Source: Planctomycetota bacterium
GTDB lineage: Bacteria; Planctomycetota; UBA1135; GCA-002686595
Length of the DNA: 64,000 nucleotides
Direction: 5' to 3'
Assembly: GCA_020638835.1 (NCBI GenBank)
Contig: JACKHV010000003.1
Span: 248,001-312,000, forward strand
Under the pieces are notes generated by a model. The model saw nothing but the letters and a program-made list of their open reading frames with translations. It made no database searches and had not been told where the DNA came from. The translations under genes were made by a program, and so were the position numbers. Positions 11,506 to 20,007 of the stretch are shown one piece after another (position 1 is the first letter of the stretch; every line of letters begins with the position of its first letter).

Positions 11506-12266
11506 AACGCGTCGTCCTCGTCAACCCCGCCGGTCCCCGCAACGTGGGCATGGCGCTGCGCGTCGCCGACAACTTCGGTCCCTGCGAGCTGGTGCTGGTG
11601 AAGCCGAGCCGCCCCGCGCTGCTCCTGCACCCCGAGTTCGAGCAGATGTCGCACGGTGTCGACGAGATCGCCGGCAAGCTGCGCGTCGTCGACACGCTCG
11701 CGGAGGCGCTCGAGGGCACGACCTGGGCCGTCGGCTTCACGGCGCGCGTGCGCGGCGACGTCGTGCGCGCGGAGTGGAACGAACTGCGCGGCGGATTGGT
11801 CGAGCGCACGGACGATCCCGAGGAGCTCGTTGCACTGGTCTTCGGCAGCGAGGAGTTCGGGCTCTCCGCGGACGACGCCGCGCTGTGCCAGGAACTCGTG
11901 CACATCAGGACGAGCGCGGACCACACCTCGTTGAACCTCGCGGTCTGCGTCGGCGTCGTGCTGCAAGGACTGTACACGGGCACCGAGGTGCACCGGCCCG
12001 AACCCGGCGGCCATCCGTTGAAGGGCGAGGAGCGCGCATTCCTGATCGCGAACCTCAGGCACGCGTTCAGCGACAACGTCGCGCGCAGCGACGAGGCGAA
12101 GCGCCTGATCGTGCGCTCCATCGACCGTGTCTTCGGCCGGTCGCAGCTCTCGACCTCCGACGCCCGCGCGTGGCACATGATGGCGCGCTCGCTCGGCTCG
12201 AAGAAGGTGCCGGCAGACTTTGGACTGAACCCCAGCCCCTCCAAGAAGGTGACCAGCGATGACTGA
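11502..12266 (+). CDS. TrmH/SpoU-family (TrmJ-like) RNA 2'-O-methyltransferase
   Basis: The start at 11502 gives a 254-residue SPOUT protein. The N-terminus VVLVNPAGPRNVGMALRVAD is motif 1 of the family. VFGSEEFGLS (about residue 110) is motif 2, and HTSLNLAVCVGVVL (about 140) is motif 3, which forms the SAM-binding knot. The length and the extra C-terminal helices (AFSDNVARSDEAKRLI) resemble TrmJ, which methylates position 32 of tRNA. Because the reading frame is open upstream, a fusion with the lipoprotein cannot be formally excluded, but the family start fits here. Its end overlaps the PduO gene by eight bases. Confidence 0.85.
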   Translation: MKRVVLVNPAGPRNVGMALRVADNFGPCELVLVKPSRPALLLHPEFEQMSHGVDEIAGKLRVVDTLAEALEGTTWAVGFTARVRGDVVRAEWNELRGGLVERTDDPEELVALVFGSEEFGLSADDAALCQELVHIRTSADHTSLNLAVCVGVVLQGLYTGTEVHRPEPGGHPLKGEERAFLIANLRHAFSDNVARSDEAKRLIVRSIDRVFGRSQLSTSDARAWHMMARSLGSKKVPADFGLNPSPSKKVTSDD

Positions 12267-12876
12267 CTCGAGCACCGGCGGCGAGCAGCCCGCGAAGCAG
12301 AAGGCGGTCGTGCGCCTGAACCGCATCAGCACGAAAACCGGCGACGACGGCACGACCGGGCTCGGCGACGGATCGAGGCTGCCGAAGCACCACCCGCGCA
12401 TCGCCGCCTACGGCACGCTCGACGAACTCTCTTCGATGCTCGGCGTAGCGATCGCCGCGGGCGTGAGTGATCCGCACGCGACGTGGCTCCGCGGCATCCA
12501 GAACGACCTCTTCGATCTCGGCAGCGACCTCTGCGTCCCGGGCGAGATGGGGGACAAGCTGCGCATCACCGCCGACTACACCGCGCGACTCGACGCGCTG
12601 CTCGACGAACAGAACGAGCTGCTCGAGCCGCTCGACTCCTTCTGTCTGCCCGGCGGCACGCTCGGCTCGGCGTGGATGCACGTCGCGCGCACGGTCTGCC
12701 GCCGCGCCGAGCGCGAGGTCAGCGCGCTGATCGAGCACGAGCCCGAGGGCGCGGTGAACCGCGAGGTGATGCGCTACTTGAACCGGCTCTCGGACCTGCT
12801 CTTCGTCTTCGGCCGCGTGCTGAACGACGGCGGCAAGGCGGACATCAAGTGGGTCCCCGGGCTGAACAAGTCGTGA
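12259..12876 (+). CDS. Cob(I)alamin adenosyltransferase, PduO type
   Basis: The 205-residue protein carries the ATP-binding N-terminal motif STKTGDDGTTGLGDGSR (about residues 24-40), RTVCRRAEREV (about 150) and YLNRLSDLLFVFGRVL (about 178), all typical of PduO/MMAB enzymes. These transfer the adenosyl group of ATP to cob(I)alamin to make adenosylcobalamin. The start codon overlaps the TrmH gene, and the stop overlaps the next start (GTGA), so these genes are co-translated. Together with metH at 23.7-27.2 kb this shows that the organism uses cobalamin. No adenosylcobalamin-dependent mutase is in the window. Confidence 0.92.
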   Translation: MTDSSTGGEQPAKQKAVVRLNRISTKTGDDGTTGLGDGSRLPKHHPRIAAYGTLDELSSMLGVAIAAGVSDPHATWLRGIQNDLFDLGSDLCVPGEMGDKLRITADYTARLDALLDEQNELLEPLDSFCLPGGTLGSAWMHVARTVCRRAEREVSALIEHEPEGAVNREVMRYLNRLSDLLFVFGRVLNDGGKADIKWVPGLNKS

Positions 12877-13471
12877 AGCCCTTCAAGCTCGCCGCGCTCA
12901 CGCCGCCCGCTTGGGTGGCGACGGTGGAGCACGATCCGACGGCGCTCCTCTCCGACCACGCGCACTGCGAGCTGAAGGCAGCGGCGGCAACGGCGCAAGC
13001 GTTGCTCCTCAAGCACCGCACGAACACACCGCTCGTCGCCGAACTCTCCGCGATGGCGGCCGAGGAGATGGAGCACTTCCGGCAAGCCGTCGAGCTCCTG
13101 CACCTACTCGGCGGCACGCTCGGCCCGGTCGAGGTCAACGAGTACGCCGAACGCCTCCTCGCCGACTCCGGCCCGACGCGCGGCGACTCCTCCTTGACCG
13201 CCTGCTGATCGCCGGCCTGATCGAGCTGCGCAGCCTCGAACGCTTCCACCTCCTCGCCGAGGGCCTCCACGACGAACGCCTCGCGGCCCTCTACCGCGCC
13301 CTCGTCCCGAGCGAGTCCGGACATCAGGCATTGTTCGACCGCTTGGCCCGCAACCTGTTCGACGCGCGCCTCGTCGCGAAGCGCCAGACCGAGTTGCTCG
13401 AGATCGAGGCCCGCTGCGCCCGCGAGGCCGCGCCGGGGCCGCGCGTGCACTCGGGTTGGGCGACGTTGTGA
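12873..13471 (+). CDS. miaE: tRNA-(ms2io6A37) hydroxylase MiaE-like, interrupted by an apparent frameshift
   Basis: The GTG at 12873 overlaps the PduO stop. The first part contains AMAAEEMEHFRQAVELL with the di-iron EExxH motif. The frame is lost near 13185 (around GGCGACTCCTCC). From there another frame continues with LLLDRLLIAGLIELRSLERF and ESGHQALF, which supply the second pair of iron ligands. Inserting one base restores about 199 residues, the usual size for MiaE. MiaE hydroxylates the isopentenyl side chain of the modified A37 in tRNA. It pairs sensibly with the TrmH gene two genes upstream. The break is probably a sequencing deletion. Confidence 0.8.
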
Positions 13472-13577
13472 GGTGCGACCACGCGGCCCCCAGGCCGTGA
13501 CGCGGCGGAGCTCGGGCGAGGCAAGGCGTAACCGGGGCCTAGGGACCAACGATCCCCGACCGACGACGAATGCCGAG

Positions 13578-13690
13578 TCAGCGACGGCAAGCGTCGTGAT
13601 CTGAAGACGACCATGCCGCGACGTCGCTGGTCGCGGTTCGAAGGTGACAACTCAGCGCGGGTGATCGCCGCCATCTGAAGTCGACGCACT
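13578..13690 (+). repeat. Tandem array 1, three imperfect 37-38-bp units
   Basis: Three units each begin with a TCAGCG-like block and contain a middle ATCTGAAG-like or TTCGAAGG-like segment. Flanks of the middle segment are partly self-complementary. Divergence between units is substantial. It is followed by a TTGGTC-rich linker, as is array 2. Confidence 0.65.
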
Positions 13691-13764
13691 GGCCGGGGAT
13701 GATCTCGACAGTCAAGGAACGTCCGTTGCCTATCAGTAGTCAGTGGTCGGTGGTCGGTCATTGG

Positions 13765-14000
13765 TCGTCGCGGTGCCGCCCCGCTCGCTCGAGCTCCGCC
13801 AAGGGCTCCGCTCGCGGGGCTCGCTTTCACGTCAGCGGGGTCGGGTGCGGCGCGTCTCGAACTTGATAACGGCGGTGTTGTCGTGCGAGCGCATCGGCGA
13901 CCGGCAAGCGACCGATGCCGCGTCACGCCAAGCGCCCAGCGAGCCGCGCGGAGCGGAGCCCTTGGCGGAGCTCGAGCGAAGCGCGGCGTCACCCGTGACC
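13765..14000. mobile_element. 236-bp inverted-repeat element, copy A
   Basis: This segment recurs at 14278-14513 with only about five differences. Its ends are inverted repeats: GCTCGAGCTCCGCCAAGGG near the left end and its exact complement near the right end, within arms of about 40 bases. An inner inverted repeat (GCATCGG to CCGATGC) is present. It has no coding capacity. It looks like a MITE or a large BIME-like element that depends on a transposase in trans; the RAYT gene at 14673 is the obvious candidate. Confidence 0.7.
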
Positions 14001-14037
14001 AAGGATCAACGATCACCGGCCAACGACGAATGCCGAG

Positions 14038-14187
14038 TGAGCGAAGGCGAGTGCCGCGATGTGAAGGCGAGCACTCAGCGACGGCGAAGGTCGCGATCTG
14101 AAGGCGACCAGTCAGCGATGGTCATGGTCGCGACTTGAAGGCAAGAACTCAGCGACGGTGATCGCCACGACCTGAAGTCGACGCACT
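14038..14187 (+). repeat. Tandem array 2, four imperfect 37-bp units
   Basis: Four units of about 37 bases begin TGAGCG or TCAGCG, with a core like GATCTGAAGGCGACC. In the second unit GGTCGC and GCGACC flank the core as an inverted repeat. There are no unique spacers, so it is not a CRISPR array. It is preceded by the same linker as array 1 and ends with the same sequence, which shows that the whole block was duplicated. Confidence 0.7.
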
Positions 14188-14277
14188 GGCCGGCGGACGA
14201 TCTCGAGAGTTGGTCGTCGTTCGTTGATCTTCAGTCGTCGGCGGTCGGTCGTTGGGCTATTGGTCATTGGTCGTTGG

Positions 14278-14513
14278 TCGTCGCAGTGCCGCCCCGCTCG
14301 CTCGAGCTCCGCCAAGGGCTCCGCTCGCGGGGCTCGCTTTCACGTCAGCGGGGTCGGGTGCGGCGCGTCTCGAACTTGATAACGGCGGTGTTGTCGTGCG
14401 ATGGCATCGGCGGCCGGCAAGCGACCGATGCCGCGTCACGCCAAGCGCCCAGCGAGCCGCGCGGAGCGGAGCCCTTGGCGGAGCTCGAGCGAAGCGCGGC
14501 GTCAGCCGTGACC
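14278..14513. mobile_element. 236-bp inverted-repeat element, copy B
   Basis: This is a near-identical copy of the element at 13765-14000, at a fixed offset of 513 bases over its full length. It has the same terminal inverted arms and inner palindrome. The RAYT transposase gene starts 160 bases downstream. The low divergence between copies suggests recent duplication or gene conversion. Confidence 0.7.
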
Positions 14514-14672
14514 GACGACCAAAGTCCGAGAACCAACGCGGAACGACGAACGCCGAGTCCAATGACCGAAACCTCCCGGGGCCGCATTCTCTGTTTCGCA
14601 TCCAATTAGCGAATAGCGCAAGTATTCGGCACTTATCGCGAACTTCGCGCCGTGCGCGTCGTTCTATGAGGT

Positions 14673-15371
14673 GTGCGACGCATACAGCAACAGACCGACT
14701 TCGAGTTCCCCGAACCGCGCACGCATGGAGGTCGCCGCAAGGGGGCCGGGCGGCCGAAGCGCAAGAGCGGTGTGGCGCACGCGGCGCGCGAGCGGGTGTC
14801 GCGGCACGACCCGCGCATCGTGACGATCAAGTTGGCGCAGGGCTTGCCGTGGTTGCGCGAGTGGCTCGAGGCGCGGGCGGTGACGTGCTGCATCCGGGAC
14901 GCGCAGCGGGCGGACTTCCGCATCGTGCACTACTCGATCCAGCGCGATCACGTGCACTTCATCATCGAAGCGGACAGCAAGTCGGCGCTGTCGAACGGGA
15001 TGAAGGGGCTGAACTCGCGGATCGCGCGGACGCTCAACGGGATCTGGCGCCGCACGGGAAGGGTGCTGCGCGAGCGCTTCCATGATCGGGTGTTGAAGTC
15101 GTTGCGCGAGGTGCGCAACGCGCTGGTGTACGTGCTGAACAACCACCTGAAGCACGGCACGCTGTACGACCCGTGCGGCGTGGTGGGTGAGCCGGACGTC
15201 TTCTCGTCGGGGTGCTACTTCGACGGTTGGACGGGGAGGCCGCCGGAGCGGGAGGCGGGCGGCGAGGGCGAGGTGGTGGTGCGCGGCGGGTGGAAGCTCT
15301 CGCGGGGCTGGAAGCGCCACCATCGCGCCATTCCCGTGGAGGCCGCTCCGCGCTCGGGCGGGTCGCGCTAG
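14673..15371 (+). CDS. REP-associated tyrosine transposase (RAYT, Y1/IS200-like fold)
   Basis: A GTG start gives 232 residues. The N-terminal HGGRRKGAGRPKRK segment is typical of RAYT proteins. HVHFIIE (about residues 93-99) is the HUH nickase metal site. A conserved tyrosine lies in NALVYVLNNHLKHG (about residue 150), where Y1 transposases carry the nucleophile that forms the 5'-phosphotyrosine link. RAYTs are usually single-copy, domesticated transposases that act on dispersed palindromic repeats, not on their own ends. The repeat island just upstream, with long inverted repeats, fits that role. The protein looks intact. Confidence 0.88.
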   Translation: MRRIQQQTDFEFPEPRTHGGRRKGAGRPKRKSGVAHAARERVSRHDPRIVTIKLAQGLPWLREWLEARAVTCCIRDAQRADFRIVHYSIQRDHVHFIIEADSKSALSNGMKGLNSRIARTLNGIWRRTGRVLRERFHDRVLKSLREVRNALVYVLNNHLKHGTLYDPCGVVGEPDVFSSGCYFDGWTGRPPEREAGGEGEVVVRGGWKLSRGWKRHHRAIPVEAAPRSGGSR

Positions 15372-15885
15372 GGTCGAGGGAACTCCTCGCGCCCCGGGCC
15401 GGTCGAGTTGCGGCTGCTCTTCCTGGCATCCATCCTCTTCGAAGGGCGAACCGCGCCCGTAACGCCCCGCCTGCCCGCCGCGCCGACACCCGGCCGCCGC
15501 GCCTCGCCACCGCCCGCCGCCTCACGCGTCGCCGCGCCACGACGCCAGCCGCGCCCGGCGCGCTTCCCACGCTCGTCCCACAGCAGCGCCCACCCTCGGC
15601 AATACCCGCCGCAGCGTCTGACTCAGGCTTCCAACGAGCGGGAATGGCCCGAATTCCGGGGCTCGGACGCTGGAGGGGGCTCCCTGGGCTTTCCTAGCAT
15701 CGGCCCGTGATGGCGCTGCTTTCGTCTTGGATTGAAGCCGATCGGGTTTCAGACGGACGACCCCCCGCGCCGATGCTCCCCCCCGGTGGCTGGGTGCCAC
15801 CTGCGGCCGTCCCCAGCGGTCGCGCGACCGCGGCCCCCCCTGGGTCCACGGTCCGAAGGGTCCATCGGAAGAGTCGGAGGGTCGT
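15372..15885. other. 514-bp intergenic stretch before the secreted zincin
   Basis: No gene is convincing here; all open frames look like GC-rich shadows. It holds a 16-bp palindrome (GCGGTCGCGCGACCGC at 15816-15831) and a GGTGGC/GCCACC hairpin just before it (about 15785-15801). Both would be in the 5' leader of the downstream gene if transcription starts upstream of them. GGAGG at about 15877-15881 is the ribosome binding site for the TTG start at 15886. Confidence 0.5.
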
Positions 15886-17517
15886 TTGACCAAGATTGCA
15901 TTTTCCACGAGGGGGCTCGTGGGCGGGGCGCTGTGTCTCAGCGGTCTGCTCGTGCCCGTTGCAGGAGCAGAGGGTGCCGGCGCGGCGGAGCCCTTGAGCC
16001 TCTTCTCCTCCCAAGGCGAAGCCGCGGAGCGGCCGGTCGGCGTGCTGCGTTCGCGGGTCGTCGACCTCGACGTCGAGCTTCTCGCCGCGGAGGACGCGGT
16101 CGTGCTCGAGCTGTCGGACGAGCTCACCGTGCTCGCGACGAAGGACGCGCAGCGCTCGTCGCGCGCCGGTTCGCGGACGTGGCTCGGTGACGTCGCTGGT
16201 TCGCCGAACGGTGACGTGCGACTCGTGCGACGCGGCGACGTGGTCGTCGGCACCGTGCGCGCCGACGGACAACTGTATCGCGTGCGTCCCGACGCCGAGG
16301 GTCATCACCTCGTCGAGCTCGTCGACGAAACGTTGCTGCCCGGCTGCGCAGGCGACCCCACCGCTTCGAGCGCGCTCGGAGCCGACGCCGCGCCGGACAC
16401 GCCGGACAACGGGGGGGCCACGACCGGCAACGACTTGCCCGTCACCGGAACCACCGAGATCGACATCCTCGTCGTCTACACACCCACGGCGCGCATCGTC
16501 TCCGGCGGCACCGACGGCGTGCTCGCGTTGATCGAGCTCGCCGAGCTGGAGACGAACCAAGCCTTCGCGAACTCCGGCATCGACCTCGCCGTGCGCGTCG
16601 TGCACTGCGCGGAACTCGCGGGATACACGGAGTCCAGCAGCTTCAGCACCGAACTCTCGCGTCTGCGCACGCCCGGCGACGGCTACGCGGACGAAGTGCA
16701 CGAGCTGCGCGACCTCTACGGAGCGGACCAGGTCTCGATGATCGTGGGGAACACGAGCTCCTGCGGCATCGGCTACGTCCAGGACACGCCGGGCAGCTGG
16801 TTCGACCAGCTCGCGTTCACCGTCGTCTCGCGCAACTGCGCGACCGGCTACTACAGCTTCGCGCACGAGCTGGGGCACAACCTCGGTTGCCAACACGACC
16901 ACGCGAACGCCGGGAACGGCGCGTACAGCTTCTCGTACGGCCATCGCTCCTCCGACAACCAGTGGCGCACGATCATGTCGTACGCCCCCGGGACGCGCAT
17001 CCAGCACTTCTCGAGCCCGCTGGTCGACTACGCAGGAGAAGCGACGGGCGTCGCGGACGGTGGCGTCGACCCCGCGGACAACGCGGAGACGATCCGCAGC
17101 CTCGCGGTGGCGATGTCGGACTTCCGCGACCGCCCGCTCGAGTCGTACGGCGAAGGCAAGCTCACCTCGCTCGGCGAGCTTCCGGCCGCAGGTTGGACCG
17201 GAACTCCGTCGGCGAGCGGCACGGGCTTCCAGCTGCAGCTCTCGAACGGCGTGCCCGGACAGGGCGGCGTCGTGCACTACAGCTCGACTCCCGCGCAGGA
17301 GTCGTTCATGGGCGGCACGCTGCTCGCGTCGCTCCCGCTCGCGAGGCTCGCGGCCTTCCGCGTCGCGCCCGACGGCACGGCGACGGTCAACGTGCCCGTA
17401 CAGGCCGCGGACGTCGGATCGACGCGTTACTACCAGTTCCTCTTCCGCGATCCCGGGCAGCCGAGCGGTCCCGGCGTCGCGATGAGCAACGGCGTGCGAG
17501 CGCGCTTCCTGCCGTAG
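15886..17517 (+). CDS. Secreted reprolysin/M12-like zinc metalloprotease
   Basis: The TTG start is supported by GGAGG just upstream and by the signal peptide that follows (LVGGALCLSGLLVPVAGA). After a variable propeptide-like region the catalytic domain starts with EIDILVVYTPTAR (about residue 193). The zinc site is HELGHNLGCQHD (residues about 327-338), with TIMSYAPGTR as the Met-turn. Together these are the HExxHxxGxxH and Met-turn features of metzincins. The last about 120 residues are not catalytic and end in YYQFLFRDPG and MSNGVRARF, a tail shared with three other secreted proteins in the window. It is expected to be exported; the substrate is unknown. Confidence 0.87.
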   Translation: MTKIAFSTRGLVGGALCLSGLLVPVAGAEGAGAAEPLSLFSSQGEAAERPVGVLRSRVVDLDVELLAAEDAVVLELSDELTVLATKDAQRSSRAGSRTWLGDVAGSPNGDVRLVRRGDVVVGTVRADGQLYRVRPDAEGHHLVELVDETLLPGCAGDPTASSALGADAAPDTPDNGGATTGNDLPVTGTTEIDILVVYTPTARIVSGGTDGVLALIELAELETNQAFANSGIDLAVRVVHCAELAGYTESSSFSTELSRLRTPGDGYADEVHELRDLYGADQVSMIVGNTSSCGIGYVQDTPGSWFDQLAFTVVSRNCATGYYSFAHELGHNLGCQHDHANAGNGAYSFSYGHRSSDNQWRTIMSYAPGTRIQHFSSPLVDYAGEATGVADGGVDPADNAETIRSLAVAMSDFRDRPLESYGEGKLTSLGELPAAGWTGTPSASGTGFQLQLSNGVPGQGGVVHYSSTPAQESFMGGTLLASLPLARLAAFRVAPDGTATVNVPVQAADVGSTRYYQFLFRDPGQPSGPGVAMSNGVRARFLP

Positions 17518-17597
17518 CAGGACGAAACGGGGTGCGCGGCGACGAGCCGCGAGGTTTCGACGACGCGTGCCTCGCAACCACTGAGTTGCAACATGTC

Positions 17598-17627
17598 GAG
17601 GGGCCCTCTCTTCGGAGGGGTCCCCTC
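17598..17627. terminator. Stem-loop with TTCG loop between convergent genes
   Basis: Arms 17598-17610 (GAGGGGCCCTCTC) and 17615-17627 pair around a TTCG tetraloop with one mismatch. It lies between the stop of the plus-strand zincin and the stop of the minus-strand VOC gene, so it can stop transcription from both sides. Confidence 0.75.
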
Positions 17628-17642
17628 ATTCGTTGAAGAGCG

Positions 17643-18224
17643 CTACTCGCCCGCGTGCGCCGCGCGCAGCGCCTCGACGTCGATCTTCGACATCTTCAGC
17701 ATCGCCTGGATCGCGCGGCCCGCCTTCTCGGGATCGGGGTCGCCGATGAAGCGCTGTAGATCCGTGGGGATGATCTGCCAGGACAAACCGTACTTGTCCT
17801 TCAACCAGCCGCACATGCTCGGTTCGCCGCCGTCGTCGATGAAGCGGTTCCAGTAGCGGTCGACCTCCGCCTGGTCCGCGCAGTCGACGTAGAGCGAGAC
17901 GGCTTCGGTGAAGTGGAACTGCGGGCCGCCGTTCAGGGCCATGAAGCGCTGTCCGGCGATCTCGAAGCTCACGAGCATCGGCGGGGGAGCGTCGCTCGCC
18001 ATCTCTTCCGGCGTGCGCACGGGGTCGAGGACGCTCGCGTCGTCGAAGACGCTCGCGTAGTAGTGCGCGGCCTCCTCGGCATCGCCGTCGTACCAGAGGA
18101 AGGTCGTGATCTTCTGCGTGGAGCTCATGGAATCGACCTGGCGTTGCGGCGTGCTGGAACAGGCCGCGAGGAGGGCGAGCCCGACGAACAGCGCGGTTCG
18201 CCGGGCGTGGAAGGAAAGGCACAT
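17643..18224 (-). CDS. VOC (PhnB-like) domain protein with a lipoprotein signal
   Basis: From residue about 35 onward the protein is a PhnB/glyoxalase-superfamily domain (KITTFLWYDGDAEEAAHYYASVF, then NGGPQFHFTEAVSLYVDC and GLSWQIIP). The family covers dioxygenases, antibiotic-resistance proteins and many members of unknown function. What is odd is the N-terminus: starting at the ATG at 18224 it reads as a lipoprotein signal ending in LALLAACSS. Most PhnB-like proteins are cytoplasmic. A start at MSSTQKIT, 32 codons downstream, would remove the signal. The lipobox is good enough that I favour the exported form. Total length is 193 residues. Confidence 0.8.
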   Translation of the reverse strand: MCLSFHARRTALFVGLALLAACSSTPQRQVDSMSSTQKITTFLWYDGDAEEAAHYYASVFDDASVLDPVRTPEEMASDAPPPMLVSFEIAGQRFMALNGGPQFHFTEAVSLYVDCADQAEVDRYWNRFIDDGGEPSMCGWLKDKYGLSWQIIPTDLQRFIGDPDPEKAGRAIQAMLKMSKIDVEALRAAHAGE

Positions 18225-18252
18225 GATCACGTCTCCGCGCGCATCGCTGCGC

Positions 18253-20007
18253 TCAAGGAAGCTCGACTGGCACGCGGACCTCGCGACCCTTCTCACCGGT
18301 CCAACCGACCGTCGCCGTACCGGACCCGCGGACGATCCAGCGCACCATGACCTCGCCGCGCCCGGGGATGCCGCGCTCGCTGAGCAGGCGCTCGGGGCGA
18401 TCGGTGTCGAAGTCCATGCGCTCTTGACGCCAGCGGTCCTCGCGGAAGCCGCCGGCCAGGACCTCGAAGTCGCCCGCGATCGTGAACTCGTCCTGCTTGC
18501 CGACCTTCTTCTGCGCCGCGAGCGCGGTGCGCGTCGGGATCGGGCGCAGGTTCTCGAAGGTGACGTCGATCGCGGTCAGTCCGCCGCCGAGGCTGCTCAC
18601 TTCGTGCGAGCGCACGACGACGTCGGGCATCGACTCGGCGTGCCGCATGCAGAAGACCGCGTTGCGGTGCAGTTCCTCCTCGATCAGGAAGCTCGGGGGG
18701 ACGCGGCCGAAGTCCTTGCGGAAGCCCCCGACCTCGACCGTGCCGTACAGCGGATGCTCGACCTCGTGCCACTCGATGTAGGCACCGCCCGACATGAGCT
18801 GGTCGTTGAACCACAGGCGGTCCTCCTGCGACGTCCCTCCGAACCAGCCGGCGTTCGGGTCGGGCTTGTCCTGCGGGAACATGCGCTCCGAGACCCACAT
18901 CTCGTTGGTGAACGAGATGATGCCGAGCCCTTCGTAGGTCCAGTTGACGAAGCCGCCGAAGACCGAGTAGAGGTCCTTCCAGATGATCATGTAGTCGTAG
19001 AACGGGAGCATGCGCTCGCCGTCCTTGCCGAGCTCGTCGTACACGCGCAGGTCGGCGCGAGGGTATCGGCCATAACTCTCCGCACCGGGACCGCGCAGGA
19101 TCATGCCGCCCGTGTTGTGGAACGACTGCACGGCCGCGATGTTCGGGTGCGCGAGGATGAAGTCGGCGATGCAGCGCGTTTCCGGCCAGTAGAGCGGATA
19201 GGGCCCCGCGCCGTACTGGATGTGGCCGGGGCGCCACGACGACGGCCAGGCGCGGTTCATGTCGTAACCGCCGCTGTCGTCCTCGTTGATCAGACCGTCG
19301 CCGTCGTCGTCGTAGCCTTCGGTGCCGAGCAGGATCCAGTCGCCCTTCTCGCCGCGGTCGTTGTCCGGGACGGGGATCATCACGCGCGGGTCGTCCGGAT
19401 CGAGGCGGTGCGTGCCTTCGCCGGGGACGTACTTGCGCATCTGCACGATGTGTCCGTCGCCGTCGAGGTCGTTCGGCGGATCCTCGTCGAACTTCCCGTC
19501 GAGGTCGGAGTCCGTCGGCTGGTGACCGGTGCGCGACGAGTGCGGGTTGTGTGCTTCGTGGATCCAGTGGTGACGGCCGTCCGGGTTGACCATCGGCAGG
19601 ATGTAGAAGCAGGCGCGGCCGAGGAGGTCGTCCACGCGCTCGTTCGTGCCGTGGTTCTCGAGCAGGTACCACGCGAGGTAGAGGGTCGCCTCGCTGCCCT
19701 GCACCTCGTTGCCGTGGACGTTCGCATCGACCCACATCGCGGGCTTCGAGTCGGCGGAGCCGGAGGCGGGGTCGTTGAGCGTGTAGACGCGCATCTCGCG
19801 CCCTTCGACGCTCTTGCCGATCACTTGGTACGTCAGCAGGTCGGGCCAACGTTCCGCGAGGCGGTCGAGGTGGGCGTAGATCTCGGCGTCGTCGTACAGC
19901 CGGTTCCAGGCGATCTCGACCGACGGACGCGTGTCGACGGGGTTGCCGATGAAGCCGGTACCGGGGTCCTGCGCGAGGAGCGCTAGGCTGAGCAGGGGAG
20001 CGATCAT
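18253..20007 (-). CDS. Secreted M14 zinc carboxypeptidase (probably active)
   Basis: 584 residues with a short signal peptide (MIAPLLSLALLAQ). The M14 zinc site is present: NVHGNEVQG gives the HxxE pair (about residue 84) and SFHNTGG the second histidine (about 288). A candidate catalytic glutamate is in SFTNEMW (about 370). Between them the domain carries aspartate-rich loops such as DLDGDGH and DDDGDGLINEDD that look like calcium-binding inserts. A beta-rich C-terminal domain follows. The ATG overlaps the stop of the upstream M14-like gene (ATGA). The pair probably acts together on peptides outside the cytoplasm. The start was chosen by this overlap and the signal peptide. Confidence 0.88.
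   Translation of the reverse strand: MIAPLLSLALLAQDPGTGFIGNPVDTRPSVEIAWNRLYDDAEIYAHLDRLAERWPDLLTYQVIGKSVEGREMRVYTLNDPASGSADSKPAMWVDANVHGNEVQGSEATLYLAWYLLENHGTNERVDDLLGRACFYILPMVNPDGRHHWIHEAHNPHSSRTGHQPTDSDLDGKFDEDPPNDLDGDGHIVQMRKYVPGEGTHRLDPDDPRVMIPVPDNDRGEKGDWILLGTEGYDDDGDGLINEDDSGGYDMNRAWPSSWRPGHIQYGAGPYPLYWPETRCIADFILAHPNIAAVQSFHNTGGMILRGPGAESYGRYPRADLRVYDELGKDGERMLPFYDYMIIWKDLYSVFGGFVNWTYEGLGIISFTNEMWVSERMFPQDKPDPNAGWFGGTSQEDRLWFNDQLMSGGAYIEWHEVEHPLYGTVEVGGFRKDFGRVPPSFLIEEELHRNAVFCMRHAESMPDVVVRSHEVSSLGGGLTAIDVTFENLRPIPTRTALAAQKKVGKQDEFTIAGDFEVLAGGFREDRWRQERMDFDTDRPERLLSERGIPGRGEVMVRWIVRGSGTATVGWTGEKGREVRVPVELP

Larger units (their letters stand above)
13472..14672. other. 1.2-kb non-coding repeat island
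   Basis: No convincing gene is present. The stretch is built from repeated blocks in the order: remnant of the 236-bp element's right end (about 13502-13527), linker, 37-bp array, TTGGTC-rich linker, element copy A, linker, array, TTGGTC-rich linker, element copy B, linker. The linker ACGACGAATGCCGAGT, or a one-base variant, occurs three times after an element end. The last 90 bases before the transposase gene are relatively AT-rich and may hold its promoter. Confidence 0.8.

Noticed and set aside
13578..14187. CRISPR array suspected from regularly spaced repeats
   Set aside because: Units are adjacent imperfect repeats without unique spacers, and no cas gene is present.
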